Positions 33,985-42,906 of a stretch of 64,000 bases of DNA are shown in pieces. Numbering within the stretch: position 1 is the stretch's first letter; each line of letters starts with the position of its first letter. Position numbers and translations under genes: made by a program. This DNA comes from Paenibacillus pinihumi DSM 23905 = JCM 16419. Its GTDB lineage: Bacteria > Bacillota > Bacilli > Paenibacillales > Paenibacillaceae. The notes beneath the pieces were generated by a model. It ran no database searches. It was not told the DNA's origin and saw only the letters and a program-made list of their open reading frames with translations. The stretch spans positions 96,726-160,725 of the forward strand of contig NZ_KE383865.1 in NCBI RefSeq assembly GCF_000422505.1, read 5' to 3'.

Positions 33985-34943
33985 TGACTGACATGCAATA
34001 TTATGATCCGTTAATTGTGGAGGTTCTGCCGCATGAAGAGGGCATGCAGGTACGTACCGTGCTGGAGCGAAGGCTGGGTGTATCCCGCAAGCTGCTCTCG
34101 CGTCTGAAGCTGACCGAACAGGGCATTACGCTTAATGGCAGCCGGGTGTACACCTCTGAGAAGGTAAAGTCAGGCGACCAGCTGGCTCTCCGCATGGAGA
34201 AGGAGCAGTCGGATGACATCCTGCCCCAGCAGATGGAGCTGGACATTCTCTATGAGGATGACGATCTCCTCGTTGTCAGCAAGCCTGCGGGCATCATCGT
34301 GCATCCGACACATGGCCACTATACGAATACACTTGCCAACGGTGTCGTATATCATTGGCAGCAGCGCGGGGAGCAGGTCAGGTTCAGGCCGATTCACCGG
34401 CTGGATCAGGATACATCGGGAGTTGTGGCCATTGCCAAAAATCCGTATATTCATCAGCAGCTGTCCGAGCAAATGCAGCGTGACGAGATGGATAAGGAAT
34501 ACTGTGCTTTTGTGTATAATGTGCCCTCTCCTGCCAGCGGGACGGTTAATGAACCTATTGACCGCGACCCGGAACAGCCGCATTTTCGCATTGTAACTCC
34601 GGATGGCTATCCTTCGATTACCCACTATGAGACGATACGCAGCTATGGAAATGGTGCGGCAGCGCTTGTGGGCCTCCGTCTGGAAACCGGGCGGACGCAT
34701 CAGATTCGCGTGCATATGCAGCATTTGGGCTGCAATCTGATCAGTGATCAGATGTATGGACGGCCAGATGCGATTTCGGCATCCTGGATGCTTGAAGCTG
34801 AGGCTGCTGCGGGCAGACAGGCACTTCATGCGCATCGTCTGGCCTTCACCCATCCGGGGACAGGACGGCGGATTTCCTTCATAGCGCCGCTGCCGCAGGA
34901 TCTGCTCCGATTGGAGCAATTGCTCCTGTCCTTATCAAATTAA
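33981..34943 (+). CDS. RluA-family pseudouridine synthase
   Basis: 320 aa. Isomerises uridine to pseudouridine in rRNA or tRNA. It has an N-terminal S4-like RNA-binding segment (about 25-80) and a catalytic domain with the Asp motif HRLDQDTSG. The family motifs VVSKPAGIIVHP and LETGRTHQIRVHMQ are also present. The start is GTG 33981 or the adjacent ATG 33984, overlapping the adenosyltransferase stop. The exact target nucleotide cannot be predicted. Confidence 0.92.
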   Translation: MMTDMQYYDPLIVEVLPHEEGMQVRTVLERRLGVSRKLLSRLKLTEQGITLNGSRVYTSEKVKSGDQLALRMEKEQSDDILPQQMELDILYEDDDLLVVSKPAGIIVHPTHGHYTNTLANGVVYHWQQRGEQVRFRPIHRLDQDTSGVVAIAKNPYIHQQLSEQMQRDEMDKEYCAFVYNVPSPASGTVNEPIDRDPEQPHFRIVTPDGYPSITHYETIRSYGNGAAALVGLRLETGRTHQIRVHMQHLGCNLISDQMYGRPDAISASWMLEAEAAAGRQALHAHRLAFTHPGTGRRISFIAPLPQDLLRLEQLLLSLSN

Positions 34944-34961
34944 ATGGAATAGGAGTCATTA

Positions 34962-35327
34962 ATGATGCCTAAATTACAAGTCTATCACTATGCCAAATGC
35001 GGAACGTGCCGCAAGGCGATTAAATGGCTGCAGGAGAAAGGTCATGAGCTGGAGCTGCATGATTTATTTGAGCAGGCGCCTTCTGCAGATACGGTACGCT
35101 TCTGGATAGAGCGCAGCGGTCTGGAGAGCAAGAAGTTTTTTAACGTATCCGGCGATGTGTACAAAGAAATGAAGTTAAAGGATAAATTGCCGGCAATGAG
35201 CGAGGAAGACAAGATTGAGCTGCTGGCTTCCAATGGCAGGCTGATCAAGCGCCCTGTCATTACGGATGGAAGCAAGGTTACCGTTGGCTTTAAGGAAGCG
35301 GAGCTGGAGCAGGTCTGGGGGGAATAA
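34962..35327 (+). CDS. Spx/ArsC-family thioredoxin-fold protein (YusI-like)
   Basis: 121 aa. A small thioredoxin-like fold with a CxxC redox pair in YAKCGTCRKAIKWL, then the ArsC-family segments RPVITDG and VGFKEAELEQVW. The family includes arsenate reductases and Spx/MgsR regulators that bind RNA polymerase. No ars genes are near, so an arsenate role is unlikely. The length and ending resemble YusI. It is immediately followed, without a gap, by the site-2 protease gene. Confidence 0.85.
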   Translation: MMPKLQVYHYAKCGTCRKAIKWLQEKGHELELHDLFEQAPSADTVRFWIERSGLESKKFFNVSGDVYKEMKLKDKLPAMSEEDKIELLASNGRLIKRPVITDGSKVTVGFKEAELEQVWGE

Positions 35328-36410
35328 ATGGCACAGAGCAAACAGAGGGAAGGCAAGAGCCGCAACCCGTGGTGGTTTATCGGCGCTGCGCTGCTGTTTC
35401 TTGCAACGAAAGGAAAGACCGTGCTGCTGCTGCTCGGCAAATTTGCCGGACCGCTTATCAGCATGGGAATTACAATTGGAGCCTATGCCTTAATTAGCCC
35501 GATCTGGTTTGCGATCGGATTCGTAATGCTCATTCTTGTACATGAGCTGGGGCATGTGCTCGCAGCCAAGCGCAAAGGCCTGCCTGTCAGTGCGCCGTTA
35601 TTTATTCCATTCGTTGGGGCACTAATTACGATGAAGCGTCACCCCAAGGATGCGGTAACAGAAGCCTATATCGCTTACGGTGGTCCGCTCATTGGCACAA
35701 TCGGTGCTTTAGCGGTCTATGCAGCCGGATATTTATTTGACAACCCACTCCTGTTTGTACTGGCGAATGTCGGGTTCCTGATCAATCTGTTTAATCTGTT
35801 GCCGATTCATCCGCTGGACGGCGGACGGATTGCAACGGCAGTAAGCCGCTGGCTATGGGTTGTCGGGCTTATTGGCGGTGCGGTGCTTATCGTATACTGG
35901 CAGAGCTTTTTGCTGATTTTGATTTGGCTGTACTTTGCCTGGACTATGTATCAAACCTATATCAAATCTTCGAAGAAGAGCAAGCCGCTTTATGTCGGCG
36001 GGGTTTATGAGGTGGATGTCAGGCATTTGCAGCTTCCGGACTGGTACTTGTCAGGGCAGGAGCATAAGCGGGATTTGCCGTTTACCAGCTACTGCAAGCT
36101 GACCGGGGAGCATATGGTGCAGTTTGAATGGGATGTCATTAACTTCCGCGGCGAGCTGGAGTTGCCTGTACCAGCCACTGTCCGCCAGGTCAGACTGGAA
36201 AAGAGCAGAATGGTTCAAAAAGAGGACGGCGGGGAGAAGTTCCAGATTCTTGTCCGTGTCGACTATGATAAATATGAAAATGACCGTTATTATGAGGTTC
36301 CAGCAACAACGCGCTGGAAATTCGGATTGGCTTATGGCGGGCTGGCGCTATTCCTAATGTTCATGATGTGGAATATCCATGAGATGGGCTTGAGCCAAGG
36401 AATTCGGTGA
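35328..36410 (+). CDS. Site-2 protease family (M50) membrane metalloprotease
   Basis: 360 aa. The zinc site HELGH is at about residue 74, in a hydrophobic segment (LVHELGHVLAAKR). The second metal motif NLLPIHPLDGGRI is near 160. Around five membrane helices precede a soluble domain of about 130 residues (215-345). A last helix closes the protein, giving a C-terminal cytosolic or extracellular sensor-like module unlike RseP PDZ forms. It starts right at the stop of the Spx-like gene and overlaps the next frame. Substrate is unknown. Confidence 0.88.
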   Translation: MAQSKQREGKSRNPWWFIGAALLFLATKGKTVLLLLGKFAGPLISMGITIGAYALISPIWFAIGFVMLILVHELGHVLAAKRKGLPVSAPLFIPFVGALITMKRHPKDAVTEAYIAYGGPLIGTIGALAVYAAGYLFDNPLLFVLANVGFLINLFNLLPIHPLDGGRIATAVSRWLWVVGLIGGAVLIVYWQSFLLILIWLYFAWTMYQTYIKSSKKSKPLYVGGVYEVDVRHLQLPDWYLSGQEHKRDLPFTSYCKLTGEHMVQFEWDVINFRGELELPVPATVRQVRLEKSRMVQKEDGGEKFQILVRVDYDKYENDRYYEVPATTRWKFGLAYGGLALFLMFMMWNIHEMGLSQGIR

Positions 36411-36424
36411 TGGAGGAAACTAGC

Positions 36425-37636
36425 GTGAAGACAGAAACTACATGGCGCTCCAGACGGTTGGATGCGCTCGGCTCGGCGATATTTGCCGAAATTGCAGAAT
36501 GGAAGGCTGAGGCGCTTCGGGAAGGGAAGGATGTCATTGATTTAGGCATTGGCAGCCCTGACCGGCCGCCTGCGGAAGTCATTCGGGAAGCGCTTGGAGC
36601 CGAGGTGCTGCGGGCCGACCGTTATGGTTATCCGGCTTCCCGGGGAAGCTCTGCATTCCGTGGAAAGGCAGCAGAGTGGATGGACTGGCGTTTTGGCGTC
36701 AAGCTATGTGCGGAACAGGAAATCGTCGCTCTGATGGGCTCCCAGGATGGACTGGCCCATCTGGCGCTGGCAGTTACGGACCCTGGAGACGGGGCACTCG
36801 TACCTGATCCCGGCTATCCGATCTATGCAGCGGGCCTTGCCGTGGCAGGGGTGGAGCCAATCTATATTCCGCTGCGGGCGGAGAACGGGTTTCTCCCGGA
36901 TCTCGATGCTATTTCTGATGAGGAGTGGAAACGGGCACGGTTCATTCTGCTGAATTTCCCAAGCAACCCGGTTGCTTCTGTAGCAGAGCTTCCTTTTCTG
37001 GAGAAACTTGTAGCATTGGCGAAGCGCCATCGAGTGCTCGTTGTGCATGATCTGGCGTATTCGGAAATGGCTTATGACAGCTTCCGGCCTCCAAGCATTC
37101 TGCAAGTGCCTGGAGCGTTGGATATTGCCGTGGAATTTCACTCCATGTCCAAGAGCTTCAATATGGCCGGATGCCGTATCGGCTTCCTTGCAGGCAATCG
37201 CGAGGCAATTGCAGCGCTTCGCGACTTGAAGGCAAATTTGGACTATGGCGTATTTGAGGCTGTGCAGCAGGCAGCAGTAGCGGCTCTTGAAGCGGATATG
37301 CGCCAGGAGCTTGAACCCGTTGGTCCAGTATATGAGAAGCGGCGTGATGTATTCGTCCGTGCTCTGGCTGAAGCAGGCTGGGGTGTGCCTTCTCCACGTG
37401 CGACGATGTTTATCTGGGCGCCGCTCCCGTCTATTGCCTTGTCGAAAGGTTGGAGCTGCCGTCAGATTTCCCGGGAAATGGTGAAGGAAGCCGGAGTTGT
37501 CGTCGTTCCTGGAGAGGCTTTTGGAGAGGAAGGCAAGGGCTATGTACGGATTGCATTGGTTGAGGATGAAGACCGGCTGCTGGAAGCAGCGGGTAGAATC
37601 GGGAGATTTCTGAGGAAACTGGAGGATGAACAATGA
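36425..37636 (+). CDS. PLP-dependent aminotransferase class I/II (DapL/AspC-like)
   Basis: 403 aa from GTG 36425, with GGAGG at 36412-36416 upstream. Fold type I. It has GIGSPDRPPAEVI at the N-terminus, the Asn-Pro motif NFPSNPVASV, the Asp in HDLAYSEMAYD, and the PLP Lys in SMSKSFNMAGCRIGF. The style is close to LL-diaminopimelate or aspartate aminotransferases, but the substrate cannot be fixed. It overlaps neighbours on both sides (site-2 protease and exonuclease), so it is in the operon. Confidence 0.88.
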   Translation: MKTETTWRSRRLDALGSAIFAEIAEWKAEALREGKDVIDLGIGSPDRPPAEVIREALGAEVLRADRYGYPASRGSSAFRGKAAEWMDWRFGVKLCAEQEIVALMGSQDGLAHLALAVTDPGDGALVPDPGYPIYAAGLAVAGVEPIYIPLRAENGFLPDLDAISDEEWKRARFILLNFPSNPVASVAELPFLEKLVALAKRHRVLVVHDLAYSEMAYDSFRPPSILQVPGALDIAVEFHSMSKSFNMAGCRIGFLAGNREAIAALRDLKANLDYGVFEAVQQAAVAALEADMRQELEPVGPVYEKRRDVFVRALAEAGWGVPSPRATMFIWAPLPSIALSKGWSCRQISREMVKEAGVVVVPGEAFGEEGKGYVRIALVEDEDRLLEAAGRIGRFLRKLEDEQ

Positions 37637-38514
37637 ATGAAACGAATGAAGGGCGCGAGAGACTGCTGCTGGTAGACGGGATGGCTCTGCTGTTCCGCGC
37701 TTATTTTGCAACCTCCTTTACAGGTTCGATCCGCCGAACGAGTACAGGCGTGCCGGTAAATGGCGTACACGGCTTTGTCCGCTATTTTATGGATGCGGTG
37801 AAGCGGTTTGGCCCTACGCATATTATATGCTGTTGGGATATGGGGAGCACGACCTTCCGGACGGAGCAATTTTCAGATTATAAAGGAAATCGTCCGGATG
37901 CGCCGGACGATTTGAAGCCGCAGTTTGACCTTGTGAAAGAGGTTGTCGATAGCTTCAGTATCCCGAATGTCGGCCTCGTCGGATATGAAGCGGATGACTG
38001 CATCGGTACGCTTGCCAGACTGCACAGCAGCCAGGCGGATGTACTCGTGCTGACTGGTGATCATGATATGCTGCAACTGGTTGATGAGCATGTAACGGTA
38101 ATTATCATGAAGAAGGGGTATGGCAATTATGCCGTATATACGCCATCCTTTTTGCTGGAGGAGCGAAATCTTACACCGGCGCAGATTATTGATGTGAAGG
38201 GGCTAATGGGTGATACGAGTGACAATTACCCTGGTGTAAAGGGGATTGGCGAGAAGACAGCACTCAAGCTGGTACAGGAGTACGGCACAATTGAGAACAT
38301 TCTGGACAACCTGCCGCAGCTGTCCAAAAGCATTCGGGCCAAGATTGAAGCTGATCTGGACATGCTTCATCTGTCCCGCGACTTGGCTACAATCCGCTGC
38401 GACGTTCCGCTGGAATTGAATTGGGAGCAATGCCTGTGGAAGCTGAACCGCAGTACAGTGGAGACGAAGTTTGAGGAGCTGGAGTTTGGCAGCCTGGTGA
38501 AGATGATTGGGTAG
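37633..38514 (+). CDS. 5'-3' exonuclease, FEN/Pol I N-domain type (YpcP-like)
   Basis: 293 aa, stand-alone 5' nuclease like the N-terminal domain of DNA polymerase I, able to remove RNA primers or flaps. Metal-binding acids are visible in LLLVDGMALLFRAY, EADDCIGTLA, LTGDHDMLQLV and MGDTSDNYPGVKGIGEKTA, the last also being the helix-hairpin-helix. The start overlaps the aminotransferase stop (ATGA). It is the last gene of the six-gene run and is followed by a terminator. Confidence 0.92.
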   Translation: MNETNEGRERLLLVDGMALLFRAYFATSFTGSIRRTSTGVPVNGVHGFVRYFMDAVKRFGPTHIICCWDMGSTTFRTEQFSDYKGNRPDAPDDLKPQFDLVKEVVDSFSIPNVGLVGYEADDCIGTLARLHSSQADVLVLTGDHDMLQLVDEHVTVIIMKKGYGNYAVYTPSFLLEERNLTPAQIIDVKGLMGDTSDNYPGVKGIGEKTALKLVQEYGTIENILDNLPQLSKSIRAKIEADLDMLHLSRDLATIRCDVPLELNWEQCLWKLNRSTVETKFEELEFGSLVKMIG

Positions 38515-38542
38515 TAAATAGATAAATCAGCAGGTTAATTAA

Positions 38543-38603
38543 AATGCTGTTAGAACCACTCGCATTACTTTGGGGCGGTTTTAACAGCATTCTAGATTTT
38601 TAT
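38543..38603 (+). terminator. Rho-independent terminator after the exonuclease gene
   Basis: AATGCTGTTA (38543-38552) pairs with TAACAGCATT (38582-38591), followed by CTAGATTTTTAT. It also separates the convergent AT-rich gene. Confidence 0.75.
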
Positions 38604-38643
38604 ACCTTAATATTAATTTTCTATGTAAAATCTATCAAACCTA

Positions 38644-39705
38644 TTAAATATTAATTTTTGTATTTTGGGTGTGAATATTGATTTTATTTATAATATCCAG
38701 TAATATGTTTTTTTCTGTTTGAATCATGTCATGTAATCTCTCTACTATTTTATTGATGATTAAAAGATCTTTATTCTCCAAATATTTTAAATAAAGATTT
38801 AAAATAACTTTAGCATTTTTTGAGTTTTTCATTGCAATTTCCAATTCAAAACTACCAGTAAGAACCTCTTTTTGAGTCAAATAATGAATTAATTGGACGA
38901 TATTTTCTTTATGCTCTTGTATAACGAAAAAAGGTTTCCAGAAAAAGTGGGAATGAAGATGCTTAGTGACATACACTAAAGTGTCTTCTAATACTTGGTA
39001 AGCATTTAAGCCGAAAACCCATGAATTATTATCGTTTACAGTATGAGGTCTGAAAGTAGTGTTTGGTACATTTTTTGCTTCTAAATATTCTATTAAAGTA
39101 TTTCTAATTGCAATTAAGTCCGGTTCATATATTAAATCAGTACGAGGGCTAAATAATTCTATCTTGTCGCCTGACCAATAGTTAAGTAAAAAATCTTCAT
39201 CTCTGGTGGCATCCTCAAAATCATCAAATGTCATCTCCCCAAAATTAAGCTTCCCATATTGTAAAAAAGCAGCAATTAAAAATGTTTTCTTATTAAGGTC
39301 ATAACCATAAATGAGAATCTCATGAGTATCATGCTTTTTCAAATATATAGAAGTACCCTGAAGATAATAGTAGTCGATAACTAAACTTATAAAATAACCT
39401 TTATTAATAAATGACACGATATAATCTATTTTTTTATTTGGCCATGAATCTAAGATATCTTTGTATACTGGACAATAATTTAGAAATGGACATGTCTGAT
39501 AGGTTTGATTCATCATAAAATCAAACCAGTAGTATTCCAAATTTTTATCTATAGCACCATCAATGATAATGTTCCTTGCTTTTAGCTGTAAGAATGAGGT
39601 CGATACCCATAACTTTGCTGAATCCCCCTTTATGACTGATGTTGCATTTGCAAATATAGGATAGCTTTGAATTTGCGGAAAATTTATCTCCAGTTCTTTC
39701 CTCAA
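38644..39705 (-). CDS. AT-rich orphan protein resembling the BtrH N-terminal (C39-like) family
   Basis: 353 aa from the TTG at 39705 (after GGAGGAGG at normal spacing); a longer frame to 39768 would place that site inside the gene. GC is far below the neighbours. The mid-section shows SFINKGYFISLVIDYYYL followed by HDTHEILIYGYDLNKKTF. That is the His-x-x-x-x-x-Gly-Tyr-Asp pattern seen in butirosin BtrH N-terminal-like proteins, a papain/C39-like fold found beside peptide or antibiotic genes. A Cys pair, CPFLNYC, lies near residue 70. No biosynthetic genes are adjacent, so this is a stray or horizontally acquired copy. Assignment is by pattern only. Confidence 0.6.
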   Translation of the reverse strand: MRKELEINFPQIQSYPIFANATSVIKGDSAKLWVSTSFLQLKARNIIIDGAIDKNLEYYWFDFMMNQTYQTCPFLNYCPVYKDILDSWPNKKIDYIVSFINKGYFISLVIDYYYLQGTSIYLKKHDTHEILIYGYDLNKKTFLIAAFLQYGKLNFGEMTFDDFEDATRDEDFLLNYWSGDKIELFSPRTDLIYEPDLIAIRNTLIEYLEAKNVPNTTFRPHTVNDNNSWVFGLNAYQVLEDTLVYVTKHLHSHFFWKPFFVIQEHKENIVQLIHYLTQKEVLTGSFELEIAMKNSKNAKVILNLYLKYLENKDLLIINKIVERLHDMIQTEKNILLDIINKINIHTQNTKINI

Positions 39706-39945
39706 TGTTTTTCCTCCTCCATTCTGAAATCTCAAATTAATTTCCAATATAATCAATAATATTATCATATATTTACCAATAATTACATATAAAATTAATT
39801 TTATCCTTACGCTTAAAGATTATAAAAATTTATTCACATAATTGACAAATCAAACTCCCCTTTTTCCCGATTGACCCCATGCTCAAGCGGTGATAAGATG
39901 ACACTAGATAACATTTTCAAAACCTAGTTTATTATAGTAAACCAA

Positions 39946-39958
39946 TGTAATCGATACA
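39946..39958. promoter_or_regulatory. Palindrome upstream of iclR-type gene
   Basis: TGTAATCGATACA is a near-perfect palindrome (TGTA-n-TCGA-n-TACA) 27 bp before the IclR-family start. It is a candidate operator for autoregulation and for control of the downstream cluster. Confidence 0.45.
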
Positions 39959-39984
39959 ACTAATGTAAACATAATGGAGGAGCA

Positions 39985-40761
39985 ATGGAGAAGAAATATT
40001 GGGTTCCCGCACTGGATAAGGCGACGCGAATTCTGGAGCTTATTGCCGAGAATCCGCATCAGCTCAAGCTGATTGATTTGTCCAGGCGGCTCGACATTAA
40101 CAAAAGCTCGATGTTTTCCCTGCTTCATACAATGGAAGAACTCCGCTGGATCAGCAAGGACAAGGGGGATACATATGCCCTCAGCTCTTTTTTTGGTCTG
40201 CTTGGGAGCGGGTATTTCCGGCAGTATGACCTGATCTCGCTATTTAGACAGGAAGCCTCCAGAACAAAGCTGGTCATCGGAGAGACGATCCAGCTTGCCA
40301 AGCTGGAAGGCAGCGATGTTCTGTATCTGGCGAAGGAGGAAGCGCCTTCACCTGTGCGGCTGGCCTCTGACCCGGGAATGCGATTGCCAGCCCATTCCAC
40401 CGCGCTTGGCAAGGTCATGCTCGCCTTCTTCGACGAAAGCGAGATTCATAGATTGTATCCGCAAGAGTCACTGTCTCAGGCTACGACCCATTCAATTTCA
40501 ACGAGGGAAGGCCTGCTGCATGAGCTTCGTGAGATTCGTGCTTCCTGCAAGGCCTATGATTTGCAGGAGGCTGTCATCGGCTTTAGCTGTGTGGCCGCAC
40601 CGATCATGGGCACAAGCGGGGAAGTCATCGCTGCAGTAAGCTGCTCCATGCCCCAGCATCACTGGGAGATCAAGCAGGAGCAGGCCAGCAGGGAAATCTG
40701 CGCACTGGCGCAGCAGCTTTCACAGTGTGCACAGCCACAGACTGTAGCCATTCCCAAATAA
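39985..40761 (+). CDS. IclR-family transcriptional regulator
   Basis: 258 aa. The N-terminal winged helix (about 5-65, KATRILELIAENPHQLKLIDLSRRL region) is followed by the IclR effector domain (about 80-245, with RLPAHSTALGKVMLA). IclR proteins typically control aromatic or sugar-acid catabolism, which fits the genes behind it. GGAGGAG precedes the ATG. It is co-directional with the cluster to 45189 and is 30 bp from the SDR gene, so it may be co-transcribed and autoregulated. Confidence 0.9.
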   Translation: MEKKYWVPALDKATRILELIAENPHQLKLIDLSRRLDINKSSMFSLLHTMEELRWISKDKGDTYALSSFFGLLGSGYFRQYDLISLFRQEASRTKLVIGETIQLAKLEGSDVLYLAKEEAPSPVRLASDPGMRLPAHSTALGKVMLAFFDESEIHRLYPQESLSQATTHSISTREGLLHELREIRASCKAYDLQEAVIGFSCVAAPIMGTSGEVIAAVSCSMPQHHWEIKQEQASREICALAQQLSQCAQPQTVAIPK

Positions 40762-40791
40762 TAATATATGGACGCTAAGGAGCTAGAGAAG

Positions 40792-41565
40792 ATGAGACTA
40801 CAAGGTAAAGTAACCCTCATTACCGGAGCAGCTTCCGGTATCGGTAAAAGCACAGCACTGCTATTTGCTTCGCAGGGCGCATCGGTTATTGTAAACGACC
40901 TGGATCAGGTGAAGGGTGAAGAGACGGTACAGGAAATTCGCGATAATGGCGGTGAAGCCGCTTTTATTCAAGCGGATGTGACGAACCCTGAAAGTGTAAA
41001 GTCTATGGTCGAGCAGGCGCTGGCGAAATACGGTCAAATCGATGTGTTGTTCAACAATGCCGGCGTCAGCGGCGTAGGCGCGCTTCATGAGCTGGAGCCG
41101 GAGCAATGGGACCGCGTCATGGGCATTAATATCAAAGGTGTGTTCATTCCCAGCAAATATGTACTTCCGCATATGATGGAACGCAAATCCGGCTCTATTA
41201 TCAATATGTCCTCTTGTATAGCAGAAATCGGGCTTGCCCGCCGTGCTTCCTATGCAGCATCCAAAGGTGCGGTGCTGGCTCTGACCAAATCGATGCAGGT
41301 CGATTATGCCTCCTACGGCATTCGGGTGAATGCACTGCTGCCGGGTACGATTTATACGCCATTTGTTGAACAATACCTGAAAAGCTCCTACGATGACCCG
41401 GAAGCAGCGATTGCTGCGATTAAAACCCGCCAGTTGAGCGGTGATCTAGGTCTGCCGGAGGATGTGGCCCAGGCTGCGCTGTTCCTTGCTTCGGACGAGT
41501 CGAAGTTTATGATGGGTTCGCCGCTGTACATCGACGGCGGGGTTGTATTCGGCAAAAACGCTTAA
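40792..41565 (+). CDS. SDR-family dehydrogenase of the sugar-acid cluster
   Basis: 257 aa from ATG 40792 (AAGGAG nine bases before); an upstream in-frame ATG at 40768 lacks a site. Classical short-chain dehydrogenase: NAD-binding TGAASGIGKS, NNAGVSG, catalytic Ser in SSCIAEIG and YAASK, and the C-terminal GSPLYIDGG. In L-rhamnose and L-fucose diketo pathways, an enzyme of this kind oxidises the 4-hydroxyl of a 2-keto-3-deoxy-aldonate before a FAH-family hydrolase acts. That family is encoded next, so such a role is inferred. Confidence 0.9.
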   Translation: MRLQGKVTLITGAASGIGKSTALLFASQGASVIVNDLDQVKGEETVQEIRDNGGEAAFIQADVTNPESVKSMVEQALAKYGQIDVLFNNAGVSGVGALHELEPEQWDRVMGINIKGVFIPSKYVLPHMMERKSGSIINMSSCIAEIGLARRASYAASKGAVLALTKSMQVDYASYGIRVNALLPGTIYTPFVEQYLKSSYDDPEAAIAAIKTRQLSGDLGLPEDVAQAALFLASDESKFMMGSPLYIDGGVVFGKNA

Positions 41566-41631
41566 TACGTATCTTTGCTATAACGGATGACTAATAAATG
41601 AAGACATAGATCTGAAAGGGGAAGCTTAAAA

Positions 41632-42531
41632 ATGAAATTATTGAATTTTCTTGAAAACAATGTCCAAAAACTCGGAGTCAAAACAGATCGCGGGATCGTA
41701 GATGTGACGGCTGCGGCACAGCGCTACAGTGCAGGAGAGACGCCTGTTAATGTTCATTCTGTCATTGAAGGCGGCAACGAAGCTGTAGCAGCCGTACAAA
41801 AGCTCGTTGACCAGGTGCTGGCTGATTCCGCAGCTTCCGATTTGCTGCGTGAGGAAGAGAAGCTGAACTGGGCGCCATCCGTTACAAATCCGGACAAAAT
41901 TATTTGTGTCGGCCTGAACTACCGGAAGCACGCGGAGGAGACCAACGCGCCAATTCCGGAATATCCGATTTTATTTAATAAATTCAGCAATACCCTGACT
42001 GCGAACGGCCATGATGTAGCACTGCCAAAGTCCACCAATGAAGTGGATTATGAAGCAGAGCTGGTTATTGTTATCGGTAAAAAAGCGAAATATGTATCCA
42101 AGGAAGAGGCGCTGGATTATGTATTCGGATACAGCGCGGTCAACGACTTGTCTGCGCGTGATTTGCAACTTCGTACCCCACAGTGGATGCTGGGCAAAAT
42201 TTGTGATGATTTCTCGCCGCTTGGTCGATACCTCGTAACTGCAGATGAAGTTGGCGATGCCAATAATCTGGAGATTAAATGTACGGTTAACGGAGAAGTG
42301 CGCCAGCATTCCAATACTTCTGATATGATCTTCAACATTTCCGAGATCGTCAGCTACATTTCTCAACATTTGACGCTGTCTCCTGGGGATATCATTCTGA
42401 CAGGAACTCCTGAAGGCGTTGTGCTTGGCTATCCGGCGGATAAGCGCGTATACCTGAAGGACGGCGATGTTGTAACCATTGAGATCGAGAAACTCGGTGC
42501 AATTACCAACCGTATGGTAGCGGAAGTTTAA
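41632..42531 (+). CDS. Fumarylacetoacetate hydrolase (FAH) family protein
   Basis: 299 aa. The C-terminal FAH domain (about 85-295) has the metal-binding acids in EVDYEAELVIVIG and the segment YSAVNDLSARDLQLRTPQW. The small N-terminal domain is of the usual 2,4-diketo-acid hydrolase type. The family includes L-2,4-diketo-3-deoxyrhamnonate hydrolase, acylpyruvases and 2-keto-3-deoxy-aldonate dehydratases. With the SDR and dehydratase genes beside it, cleavage of a diketo sugar acid is the best inference. AAAGGGGAAG precedes the ATG. Confidence 0.9.
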   Translation: MKLLNFLENNVQKLGVKTDRGIVDVTAAAQRYSAGETPVNVHSVIEGGNEAVAAVQKLVDQVLADSAASDLLREEEKLNWAPSVTNPDKIICVGLNYRKHAEETNAPIPEYPILFNKFSNTLTANGHDVALPKSTNEVDYEAELVIVIGKKAKYVSKEEALDYVFGYSAVNDLSARDLQLRTPQWMLGKICDDFSPLGRYLVTADEVGDANNLEIKCTVNGEVRQHSNTSDMIFNISEIVSYISQHLTLSPGDIILTGTPEGVVLGYPADKRVYLKDGDVVTIEIEKLGAITNRMVAEV

Positions 42532-42579
42532 TAAATAACGGAACCATCAAGAAAGCGAATAGAAGGGGAGACAAAAAGC

Positions 42580-42906
42580 ATGGCAGGAGATATTCAGGCA
42601 GGAGCGGATGCGCTCGTTGTAGACAGCAAGGACCATGTGGCAACTGCGCTTCGTGATTTGAACGAGGGAGAGACAGCTGCGATCCGCAGAGGCGAGGAAT
42701 TGATTGAGATCAAGCTGCTGGATGCGGTGGCCTTCGGTCATAAAATTGCAATCGCTGAAATTCCAAACGGCACAGAGGTTCGCAAGTATGGCGAAGTAAT
42801 CGGCCGTTCGACCGTTGTAATTGAAGCGGGAAGACATGTGCATGTCCATAATATTGAAGGGATCCGCGGACGCGGTGACCAAGCTGTCAAGGAGGCGCAA
42901 GCATGA
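42580..42906 (+). CDS. UxaA-family dehydratase, small (SAF-domain) subunit
   Basis: 108 aa. The beta-clip SAF domain (about 8-95) is the N-terminal part of altronate or galactarate dehydratases, here as a separate polypeptide. Metal-contacting His residues are probable in AGRHVHVHNIEG. It overlaps the start of the large subunit by four bases (ATGA), which supports a two-subunit enzyme. Confidence 0.88.
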   Translation: MAGDIQAGADALVVDSKDHVATALRDLNEGETAAIRRGEELIEIKLLDAVAFGHKIAIAEIPNGTEVRKYGEVIGRSTVVIEAGRHVHVHNIEGIRGRGDQAVKEAQA

